Part shown: positions 1-6,753 of the stretch, one piece after another
Layout of the letters: each line of letters starts with the position of its first letter
Position numbering within the stretch: position 1 is the stretch's first letter
DNA from: Salpingoeca rosetta
Taxonomy: Eukaryota; Opisthokonta; Choanoflagellata; Craspedida; Salpingoecidae
Length of the DNA: 11,196 nucleotides
Assembly: GCF_000188695.1 (NCBI RefSeq)
Contig: NW_004754892.1
Coordinates: 312,749-323,944 of the forward strand
Direction: 5' to 3'
Made by a program: the position numbers and the translations under genes
The notes under the pieces: model-generated
Told to the model about the DNA's origin: nothing
Databases searched by the model: none
What the model saw: only the letters and a program-made list of their open reading frames with translations

Positions 1-804
1 CAATGGATGGGGAGAACTCCGTCACGCTGTCGCACGCCGACAGTCGGCCGAATCGGCGTCGTAGACAAGGATGAAGCCAGCGCTGCACTCGCACGTGTCT
101 GTGCAGCCTGGGCAGGAGTGGCGTGCCTCGTAGGCGTCCATCTGGCGAATGGTGTCGCGGATGCAATCCTCGCCCTGGTTGGAGCAGCACACGTCAAGCA
201 CCACGTCGAGCTGCTCGTCCGTGGGCTTGGCGCACACCATCTCCTCAAACAGCTGCGTGACGAGCTTGTTGCAGGTGAGCGTGTCGCAGGAGCACAGGCG
301 GTCTGTGGTGAGCGTGGGCGGGATGGTCTCGATAAAGGGCTCCTCGCACACGCTGGTGGGGAAGCACGAGGCGCGTTCCGGCAGCGGCTGGTACTCCATG
401 CCGAGGGTGCAGCTCACGCATACGCGGTCGCGCACGGCGTTGCCAGAGACAGACAAACTCCTTCCGGCCAGGCTTGCACTCGGTCCAGGGAGAGCAGACG
501 GCGTCAGAAGATGAGGAGCATGGGCTCGAGGCCCAGGCGCCCATGCCACACGTGGTGCATGGCACGCAGCGGTGGTCCTTGGCGTAGTAGTGGAGAGGGC
601 AATGGGTAATGCACGCCTGGTGAAGTTGCCGTCGCAGAGGTTGAGGCAGTTGGTGGCGTTTGGTGGAGTGGCACTTAGCACACGCGTGAAATGGCATTCA
701 GCACACCCATTACCGAGCTCATACTCGCCATCGGGGTACTCGCTGATGCAGCGGCCGTTATTGGAGGTGAGGCTTGGGTCTGCAGGCCGTGCACTCATCG
801 ATGC
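1..804 (-). CDS. Exon 10: TNFR/Eph-receptor-like cysteine-rich region, continues past the window edge
   Basis: After the acceptor at 806-805 the exon reads IDECTACRPKPH, shifts frame near 765, then shows CISEYPDGEYELGNGC, CPLHYYAKDHRCVPC, CSSSSDAVCSPWTECKPG, GNAVRDRVCVSC, PPTLTTDRLCSCDTLTC and CPGCTDTCECSAGF. The spacing C-x-P-x-x-T-x-C...S-D-x-x-C-x-x-C repeats the TNF-receptor/ephrin-receptor cysteine-rich signature. Such repeats in unicellular holozoans are usually extracellular parts of adhesion or receptor proteins. The middle repeat (about 619-453) lies in a different frame from its flanks, with one base lost near 619 and one gained near 453. A TGA at 24-22 ends the last frame, but another frame continues with CDSVTEFSPS, typical of a further repeat, so a fourth shift near 40 is likely and the gene should go on to the left. 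Confidence 0.72.
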
Positions 805-939
805 CTGGAGGGGAGGGAGTGGGAGTGGAGGGGAGGATGGGGTGAGAGGCAATGACAACACTTTTGTGAGGTGTTGAGGAACCTTGCACCGCTTGATCAT
901 CTCAAGGATACAAAACTAAGAAGAGGCTTTGAGGACAAG

Positions 940-1009
<70 letters not shown>

Positions 1010-2197
1010 GCCAGCACAAGTAAACGTACCATTGGCTCGTGATGAAGCTATCTTTGAGCACCTGCCGCAAGGCGTTGTGCACTGTGTGGACTGTTGTGCG
1101 GTTCTGCTGCACAGCCTGCCCCAAGTGGCTGTTTTTGGTGCAGTATGTCCCCCAGAGCTCCATGTCCGCGCCGCCGTTCAGCGTCTTCGCGACGGCGTCG
1201 ACGGGGTCGCACGCGTGCTTGTTGGCGTTGACCATGTGTGCAAATCGCACCGCAGTCTGTTCCAATCGTCACCATGTCACACTTCCACTGCCCGCGCACG
1301 ACTCGTTGAACAGCATGTTGTTCGCACACGGAGAGGGCACACCGTTGATGCTGGCGTTCGAACACATGGCAGCGAGTGCCCGTGCTTGTACTGCACATGA
1401 GACACATGGCAGAGGGGAGCGGGATGAAGACGAGGAAGTGGGAGGTGAGGGGGATGGCGCAGGCATGGTGGCGTGGTCGAACTGACAAGAAATGCCTGAT
1501 GCGAGGTGCACGAGCTGACACACACACACACACACACATACCTCGGTGTCCCAGAAGTCAAAGGTAGACATGTTCCCGTTGAATGCCATGCGGTTTGTCT
1601 CGACCGAGTGCGCGTCAAAGTGCTTGAAACCTAAAACCGCGATGGAGCGGTGACAGCAGTGTAAATGACACGTCCACCATCAAGTGCGCAAGTGAAACAG
1701 CGTCGCTGACACGATTGTGCGTTTGCATACACACATGTGTGAGTGTGGATGCGTGTGCGTACCTGCTGTCATTTTCTTGTACTTCTTGTCTGTGCCGTCC
1801 TGGCAGCCGGTGACGTCAGCAGCAGCGCACTCACCGCTCAAGCACGGGTCTCAGAGGTTGAGAGGGGTGCAGTGAAGGCGAGTGGGTGGGCCTGCAAAGT
1901 GAGTGAGTGAGTGAGTGGGGATGAGTGTGAAGGGGGTTGGTGGCATGCGTGCGACTGTTCTAGAGTGATCGCATGTGTGTGTGTGTGTGTGTGCACCGGC
2001 ATCAGCAACACGTGATGAAGGGGGCACCTGTGAGTACGATCTTCTGCAAGACGCCGCCACCTCTGTGCCAGTTGAGATCGTTGAAGGCGCGCATCTCCGT
2101 GGATACGACCTGGAAGCGAAGAACCGGTGGTGGGGGACGAGGAGGGAGGGAATGAACGACAGGAGCTTTGATCAAGAAGAAGAAGCCGACATAGCAG

Positions 2198-2235
<38 letters not shown>

Positions 2236-3160
2236 ACACAGACACACACACACACACACACACGCACACAAACCCTGACTGACGGTTGCGCCAAGACCTG
2301 TGGGGGCAATGAAGGTGGTGGCACACTTGTCCTGGCTGATGATGCACGCAGAGACAACGGCCGTGTTCGTCTCCACCAGATGCAGATACGGCGGGATGTC
2401 AAGCCTGCACCCATGCACACACACATGCAAGCATGAAGAGGAAGGTGGTGTGGCCGTGTGAGCAATGGTGGTGGTGGTTGATGCCGCTGTGGCACGAAGA
2501 AGCGGGAGAGAAACACAAGCAGACAGAGTTACGAGTCACTGCGTGGGCGCTGCATGTCCTTTCCCACCTCTTGACGCCGTAGTCAAGGAAGGCGCATGGG
2601 CTGGTGACGGGATCGGGGCCAATGAGACCGGCCATCTCCTGAAGACTGAGGCGTCCAATGAGGTCGTCGAGGCGGGCACCGATGGACAGACTCGTGTTGC
2701 AGAACGGCAACTCCTTCGTCGCTGCAGACAGGCACGCATGGCCTGACGAGGCAAAATACAACAGCAGACACGTATGAGCTGAGAGAGAGGGCGTGTGTTG
2801 TGTGTGTGTGTGTGTGTGTGTGTGTGGTTGTGTTGTGTGTTGTGTGTGTGTGTGATTGCTGTGGTGTGTGTGTTGGGATCACCTGTCGGAACGGGTGTGC
2901 CGTAACAGTTTGCCCGGATGATATTCATGCGATTGGCTGCTCCGCACATCTCGGTCGAAGCCCCCATACACGGCTCATTGCAGTCGAAGGAAGGCTGGAC
3001 ATGTGTGTGTGGGTGTTGGGGGGGGTGTGAATGCTGACACTAATGTGCACCACACACAGACACACAGACACACAGACACACGGACACACAGACACACAGA
3101 CACACAGACACACAAACACACACACACACAGACACAGTCACACAGACACAGACACACACA

Positions 3161-3198
<38 letters not shown>

Positions 3199-3482
3199 GC
3201 CGAGACTGCGCGGTGGAATTCAGCTTGGGTGTTCGCAGAAGTAGCATTGGTAGCCGTACTCAACGGTGCTGAGCGAAAAAGTTTAAGGTGTAGCAGAGCG
3301 TGGCACACGCCTCACACGTCATGGGTGTCTGCGCCATGTTGCCAGCAAACGCAAACGTCCGATTGTCAGCGCGGTGTGTGCGAGTGTGTGTGTGGGGGGG
3401 GGTGGTGTGGTGTGTGTGTGTGTGGGGGGGAGGTGTTGGTAGGTGAGCGCAGCGATGGAAGGAGGGGATGGGCACGCAACTC

Positions 3483-3579
<97 letters not shown>

Positions 3580-3688
3580 TGATGCATTGTACGTGAGCTT
3601 GGACGACGCTCGCCACAGTGGCTGAACAGCACACACAGCACACAGCCACCAACCCCAACAGCAGCGCTGTCACTGCCGTTGCACGCAT
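1..3688 (-). CDS. Secreted WSC - GH3 - cysteine-rich (TNFR-like) multidomain protein, 5' part, frame-broken
   Basis: Ten exons can be placed on the minus strand: 3688-3578, about 3372-3198, 2994-2883, 2721-2568, 2404-2274, 2109-2028, 1891-1763, 1630-1542, 1390-1030 and 804 to beyond the left edge. Most borders are canonical GT/AG (donors include GTACGT, GTATGT, GTGGGA, GTACGC). Phases fit across exons 3-4-5 and 6-7-8. In order the protein has a signal peptide, a WSC domain (putative carbohydrate binding), a glycoside hydrolase family 3 N-terminal domain and a cysteine-rich TNFR/Eph-receptor-like region. It should be extracellular, possibly a receptor or matrix enzyme whose remaining part lies outside the window. 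Single-base frame breaks lie near 3266, 3235, 1303, 1243, 765, 619, 453 and 40, and one base is missing at the exon 9/10 junction. They restore the frame in +1/-1 pairs, but stops lie between. Domain residues are otherwise well kept, so either the sequence has errors or the gene decayed recently. Confidence 0.75.
944..1007. repeat. (CA)32 microsatellite in intron 9 of the minus-strand gene
   Basis: This is an uninterrupted CA run of 64 bases. In the sense of the minus gene it is (GT)n, lying a short way after the donor GTACGT at 1029. Confidence 0.97.
1030..2721 (-). CDS. Exons 4-9: glycoside hydrolase family 3 N-terminal (catalytic) domain
   Basis: Exon 4 gives CNTSLSIGARLDDL, RLSLQEMAGLIGPDP and CAFLDYGVKR. 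Exon 5 gives IPPYLHLVETNTAV and KCATTFIAPTGLGATV. Exon 6 gives STEMRAFNDLNWHRGG, exon 8 KHFDAHSVETNRMAF, and exon 9 MCSNASINGVPSPCANN, RGQWKCDM, TIGTDCGA and GGADMELWGTYC. These are the successive blocks of beta-xylosidase/beta-glucosidase-type GH3 enzymes. The Asp of TDCGA sits where the catalytic nucleophile (SDCGA/SDW) is expected, and KHF is the substrate-contacting Lys-His. Exon 9 shifts frame near 1303 (-1) and 1243 (+1). Exon 7 (1891-1763) keeps DPCLSGECAAADVTG but lacks a readable RDPRFGRNSE-type block. The GH3 C-terminal domain is not seen: the next exon is cysteine-rich. Substrate cannot be told from sequence. Confidence 0.8.
1518..1538. repeat. Short (CA)10 run at the intron 8 donor
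   Basis: In minus-strand sense it reads GTATGTGTGTG, so the donor merges directly into the (GT)n run. Confidence 0.9.
1974..1993. repeat. Short (TG)10 run in intron 6 of the minus-strand gene
   Basis: In the sense of the minus gene this is (CA)n, one of the exceptions to the usual (GT)n orientation. Next to it, 1901-1918 holds (GTGA)n units. Confidence 0.9.
2201..2270. repeat. (CA)n with GACA interruptions in intron 5 of the minus-strand gene
   Basis: CA repeats are broken by two GACACACACA units. In minus-strand sense the tract follows the donor GTTTGTGTGCG almost at once. Confidence 0.95.
2792..2874. repeat. Imperfect (GT)n in intron 3 of the minus-strand gene
   Basis: GT repeats carry TTG interruptions. 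In sense of the gene this is (CA)n close to the donor GTGATCCC, the reverse of the usual orientation. Confidence 0.93.
2883..3372 (-). CDS. Exons 2-3: WSC domain
   Basis: Exon 2 (about 3372-3198) encodes DNRTFAF...MTCEACATLC...EYGYQCY, and exon 3 (2994-2883) encodes CNEPCMGASTEMCG...NRMNI. Together they follow the WSC pattern of spaced cysteines, an EYG-x-QC-Y core and a final C-x-x-x-C-x-G...CGG-like block with R-x-N-I. WSC domains occur in yeast cell-wall stress sensors and many extracellular proteins and are thought to bind glycans. Exon 2 changes frame twice, +1 near 3266 (before EYGYQCY) and -1 near 3235. No AG acceptor lies directly before exon 2: the sequence there reads GCGCTGAC, where loss of one A from GCAGCTGAC would explain it. 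Exon 3 ends in phase 1 and joins cleanly to exon 4. Confidence 0.72.
3051..3197. repeat. Compound (CACAGA)/(CA) satellite-like tract in intron 2
   Basis: Roughly 147 bases of ACACAGAC-type units with variants (CGGA, CAAA, CAGT) run into pure (CA)n next to the exon 2 donor. In gene sense it starts GTGTGTGTG directly at the donor (3197). Confidence 0.95.
3373..3430. repeat. GT/G-rich tract in the 3' part of intron 1
   Basis: Two GTGTGTGTGG runs each end in seven or more G. On the minus strand this is CA/poly-C just before exon 2, where an AG acceptor is missing. Confidence 0.85.
3487..3577. repeat. (CA)45 microsatellite at the intron 1 donor
   Basis: About 91 bases of CA with one CT interruption near 3517. 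In gene sense, exon 1 ends AAG|GTGTGTGT, so the donor is the first repeat unit. Confidence 0.97.
3578..3688 (-). CDS. Exon 1: start codon and signal peptide of the WSC-GH3 gene
   Basis: ATG at 3688-3686 has A at -3 and opens 37 codons ending exactly at a phase-0 donor (AAG|GTGTGTG) at 3578/3577. The peptide starts MRATAVTALLLGLVAV, a short basic n-region followed by a hydrophobic core and small residues (CSATVAS) that suit signal-peptidase cleavage. The exon ends in HVQCIK, which resembles the opening (Y-V-G-C-y-k/r) of a WSC domain, so the domain probably starts here and continues in exon 2. The frame is also open upstream of this ATG, but there it reads lysine-rich sequence unlike a signal peptide, which is why this start was chosen. 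Confidence 0.7.
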
Positions 3689-4078
3689 CTTCCTTTTTGT
3701 CTTCTTCCACAAAACACAAACACAAACAGAATTGTGCCGAGTCAGCACTTTCTGCTTTGTTGTTGAAAGGGTTCACTGCTGTGATGGAAGGCGCACACAC
3801 AGACACGCACAAGCACGCACAGACACGCACATGCACGCACACGCAGAGGCGAACGGCTTGACAGGAGCAGTGCTCTGCGTGGAGGAACGACAGGGAATGG
3901 GGTAACAACTGCTGTGCTGCTTACAACCGGGACAAAAGCACGACAAGTGCATGGCAAGCCAGCCAGCAGGCAGGCAGTGAACAGCCACAAACAAGTCTCC
4001 TTCTTGGCCGTTGCATACACATGTGTGACAAGCCACAAACACTGTCAGTCAGCCCACCGTCTGGCAACAGCATCCAAG
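3689..4078. promoter_or_regulatory. Head-to-head intergenic region, likely bidirectional promoter
   Basis: About 390 bp separate the minus-strand signal-peptide ATG (3688) from the first plausible plus-strand ATG (4079). The stretch holds an imperfect CA/CG repeat (3792-3845), an 11-bp direct repeat AGCCACAAACA at 3983-3993 and 4031-4041, and a CCAGC/GGCAG-rich patch around 3958-3976. No TATA box is obvious. Divergent transcription from here is inferred from gene layout only; the plus-strand transcription start is unknown because the first exon of that gene is not firmly identified. Confidence 0.45.
3792..3845. repeat. Imperfect CA/CG repeat in the intergenic region
   Basis: GCACACACAGACACGCACAA-type units alternate CACG and CACA. 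The tract lies about 105-157 bp upstream of the minus-strand start codon. Confidence 0.85.
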
Positions 4079-4632
4079 ATGCACTCGGCAAGGACACTGG
4101 CAACTGCGATTGGTGATTGTGGCGTCGTCGCCAGCAACAGCCTCATCTACGGCATCCCTCCTTTTGATGCAACTCCCACCACCTCTGTGCTCATCATCAG
4201 CCCATCCACAACAACAGCAACAGCAGCGGTGACAGCAGCAGTGGATGAAACGACCACCATCAACAGTCTGCAAGCCGGTTGAGCCATGTGGGCACTGCAG
4301 GCGGCGTGCTGGCTCACAACACCCTCCTCGATAGGTGTGACCACTGATCGCAGCACGAATACAGCAGACACCACCATGCTTGGTGAGCTGCAACACGGCG
4401 GATGCAAGTGGATCAGCGGCGTGGCTGCGGACAATGGCCTTTTCCTGCCACGGCATTCCATGCAACTCGCCATTCATCCTCATCGTCGATCCAGCCGCAA
4501 GTGCGGTGGACACAACCATGCTGTCCGTTCCAGAAGTGGTGTGATGGTGTGTGTTGGCTGGCAACGACTTGCACATGACATGCCCTGGCTCGTCCATCAC
4601 CTCCTCCTCGTCAATCCACGATGCTGACACAG
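4079..4632 (+). CDS. Possible N-terminal exon(s) of the exostosin-like gene
   Basis: One plus-strand frame is open from the ATG at 4079 to 4627 except for a single TGA at 4280-4282. It begins MHSARTLATAIGDC and has a Ser/Thr/Ala-rich stretch (TTTATAAVTAAVDETTT) that would suit a stem region. A strong donor (ACAG|GTAGGC) follows at 4632/4633, and the next AG is the pyrimidine-preceded acceptor at 4763, so an exon ending at 4632 is plausible. Exostosin proteins are usually type II Golgi membrane proteins, but I see no convincing N-terminal membrane anchor, no exostosin motif here, and the exit phase fits exon 4764 only if a base has been gained or lost. A 223-codon open frame also lies on the opposite strand. 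Treat this as an unassigned region that probably includes the 5' exon. Confidence 0.3.
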
Positions 4633-4638
4633 GTAGGC

Positions 4639-4660
4639 GTGTGTGTGTGTGTGTGTGTGT
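4639..4660. repeat. (GT)11 after the donor at 4633
   Basis: The run follows the donor GTAGGC within six bases, in plus-strand sense (GT)n. Confidence 0.9.
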
Positions 4661-4763
4661 TTTGGAACGGAAATGCATCTTGGGTTGGTACGCACCATGT
4701 GCGACTGCTGATGCTGACACGCTTCACCAATCCTGTCTGTTCCATCTCATCACACAACCTCAG

Positions 4764-5512
4764 TGAATTCCACCACCGTGACGGCCTCGATGTGTCCATG
4801 CCACTCTTCTCCATGGTGACATTCATTCACACCGGAGCAGTGACGCGTTTCGCCCACACACACACAGGAAATACCTCGTCATCTACTGGTCTGTGCATGC
4901 ACGTGTGTGCTGTGTGTGTTGTGACGTGGTACGATGTTCACTGCTGCTGCTGCTGGGTTTAGAGGGGCTGGTGTCGCTCATTGCACCACCGCTCGCTCTT
5001 GTTGTGCCGTGACTGCAATCTCACTCCAACCCTGTTGTGGTGCGGCTGCTTGACGTGTGCCTTCTTTCCCTGTTGTGCAGACGCACTATCAAGTCTGCTC
5101 ATTCTGATGCCATGCGCAACCACCTCCCCAAGCTGCACAACGACAGGTGAGGTGTGCTTCGCGTGCGAGTGTTGTGTGTTACTTCGTTCCGTGTGCGTGT
5201 GTTGTGTGTTGCCTCGGAGTCAACTTGTTTTGGTGCTGTGTGTGTATCTGTCTGGAACCACCTCACACACACACACACACACATCGCCTGTGTTTGCGTG
5301 CGTGTGCGCAGGGACATTGTGTTGGTGTGCGCGTGCCGGTGGTTTGGCGAAGAGCGCATGGGCCGTGAGGGGGAAGGTTGGATATGACCCCTCATGTAAG
5401 CAGGCAGAGGAAGAGTTCAACAAGTACACGTACACGGAGCTGGCGCTGGAGACCAAGTTTGGGCTCATCGTGGAAGGATTTGGCTATCACCCCTTGATGC
5501 GTGCGTGCGTGC

Positions 5513-5575
<63 letters not shown>

Positions 5576-5746
5576 GCAAACGATTTCGGTCCTGTTTGTG
5601 CTCTTACCCACCTTCCACCTCCTGTCACCCCCTTGCATGCCTCGTTGATCGTGGCTGCTGGTGCCATCCCCGTCATTGTCGTCGATCACTACGTGCTGGT
5701 GCCATCCCCGTCATTGTCGTCGATCACTACGTGCTGTGTGTGTGTG

Positions 5747-5790
<44 letters not shown>

Positions 5791-5800
5791 CGTGTGTGTG

Positions 5801-5836
<36 letters not shown>

Positions 5837-6073
5837 GAGATGTGCCCCTCCCGTCACTCATGGTGCTGTAATGTGAGGTTCTGGTGTTTGCTTTTTTGCA
5901 TGCTTGCAGCCCTATCAGGACCTGCTGGACTGGGAGACGTTCAGCATTCGCATTCCCCGAGCACAGGCTCCTCGAGGTGTGGTGACAGATCGGTGATATG
6001 GGAATGTGAAGCGATGCATGAGGGGTGGTGTGTTTTGATGGGGATTGTGTTTGGTGATGGCTTGCATGTCACG

Positions 6074-6130
<57 letters not shown>

Positions 6131-6753
6131 TACAACTGCGGTTAGCTTCCGAGGGTCCTGCGGTCGACCCCTGATGAGGTGGTAGGGATGATGCAGAGAC
6201 GCGTTGTGTTTGTGTTTGAGGAGTTCTTCAAGTCTCTCTCCACCCAAGTGCACACAGGTGAGGGAGTGAGTCATTGGGACAGGAGGCTGTCGAGTGAGTG
6301 TGGCGACGTTCGTGGTGTAGTGTGTGCGTTGCTTGCTTGTTCTCGTGTCCATTCAACCACTCTCACCATCTGCCAACTCGTGTGTCTTGTCTGCGCTTTT
6401 TGCTGCTGTCAGCGCTGGAGTCTGCCAGGATCAACCTGTTTAGTGGCGAGAACGCGTGGCAGGTGTGTGTGTGTGTATGTGTGTCAGTGTGTGTGTCGAC
6501 GTCCGTGTTCTCTTCTCCACCCACCCACACGCCATCATCACCACCTCCTCATTTTCTTGTGTGGTTGCTCACATCCTTCCCTCCTTCCCATCCTCACCAC
6601 CACTATCACCACCCACCACCCTTCTCGTTTTGTTCTCTTTCTTTCTGCTGTCGCCACACAGAGGGCCCTTTGAGCCAGCAGCTGTCACCCTCCCCCTCCC
6701 TCCATCAACCACCACTGCTGTGGTGGGATGAACAGACGGGCGCTGCCATGTGA
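4764..6753 (+). CDS. Exostosin-like (GT47) glycosyltransferase, frame-broken
   Basis: Exons: 4764-about 4902, 5081-5146, 5312-5500, about 5640-5736, 5910-5976, 6146-6257, 6413-6462, 6664-6753. Their products follow the exostosin domain in order: [83 protein letters not shown], then [13 protein letters not shown] and [22 protein letters not shown] is the family's donor-binding core. Exostosins transfer sugars in the Golgi during glycan synthesis (heparan sulfate in animals); the sugar used here cannot be told. Splice phases agree throughout if single-base changes are allowed: -1 in a CA run near 4866, one extra G in the five-G run 5369-5373, an inserted T in the acceptor at 5638, a missing G at the donor after 5736 and one extra base near 6146. 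A 38-bp tandem duplication disrupts the core. The last exon ends [12 protein letters not shown]...TGAAM, stop TGA at 6751-6753. Confidence 0.75.
5264..5282. repeat. Short (CA)n in the intron 5147-5311
   Basis: About 19 bases of CA lie near the 3' end of an exostosin-gene intron, opposite in orientation to most tracts here. Confidence 0.88.
5501..5574. repeat. (GTGC)n-(GT)n tract at the donor of the exostosin intron
   Basis: Four to five GTGC units followed by about 27 GT units begin exactly where exon 5312-5500 ends, so the first GT serves as the donor. Confidence 0.95.
5661..5736 (+). repeat. Exact 38-bp tandem duplication inside the exostosin core exon
   Basis: Positions 5661-5698 and 5699-5736 are identical, each starting GTGCCATCCCCGTC and ending CACTACGTGCTG. 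One unit encodes [13 protein letters not shown] of the exostosin domain. As 38 is not a multiple of three, the second copy shifts the frame, whereas a single copy (5640-5698) gives exactly the phase needed by the next exon at 5910. The second copy abuts a roughly 100-bp (GT)n tract. It may be a recent slippage or recombination event, or an assembly or consensus artefact. Confidence 0.95.
5735..5837. repeat. (GT)n with GC interruptions, about 100 bp, after the duplicated exon
   Basis: The tract starts inside the end of the second 38-bp copy (GTGCTG|TGTGTG). Its exact phase leaves the expected donor one G short. Confidence 0.95.
6077..6126. repeat. (CA)24 before the acceptor at 6145
   Basis: The tract sits about 20 bases upstream of the acceptor GGTTAG, in plus-sense (CA)n, near the 3' end of the intron rather than the donor. 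Confidence 0.95.
6463..6494. repeat. Imperfect (GT)n at the donor at 6463
   Basis: Exon 6413-6462 ends CAG|GTGTGTGTG, with the donor merged into the repeat. Confidence 0.9.

Noticed and set aside
1269..1271. In-frame TGA between two GH3-like segments, suggesting UGA recoding
   Set aside because: The segment around it (RGQWKCDM...TDCGA) belongs to another frame, so the TGA is out of frame in the conserved reading. No TGA stands at a conserved Trp.
1257..1272. A 16-base GT...AG stretch that could be a tiny intron removing the stop
   Set aside because: Removing it would delete the conserved T-D-C-G-A nucleophile region, and it is far shorter than the other introns here.
3051..3197. Regularly spaced repeat resembling a CRISPR-like array
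   Set aside because: Units are 6-10 bases with no spacers; it is a compound microsatellite.
944..3577. Numerous open frames of alternating Cys-Val or His-Thr
   Set aside because: They are translations of CA/GT microsatellites.
4049..4720. A 223-codon open frame on the minus strand with Cys- and His-rich runs
   Set aside because: Its Cys runs are the reverse of CAACAGCAGC-type sequence and its Thr-His run is the (GT)n tract. It crosses a likely plus-strand intron and shows no family motif.
1..6257. Programmed ribosomal frameshifting as the cause of the frame changes
   Set aside because: The breaks share no slippery motif, go in both directions, and some fall in splice sites, which translation cannot correct.
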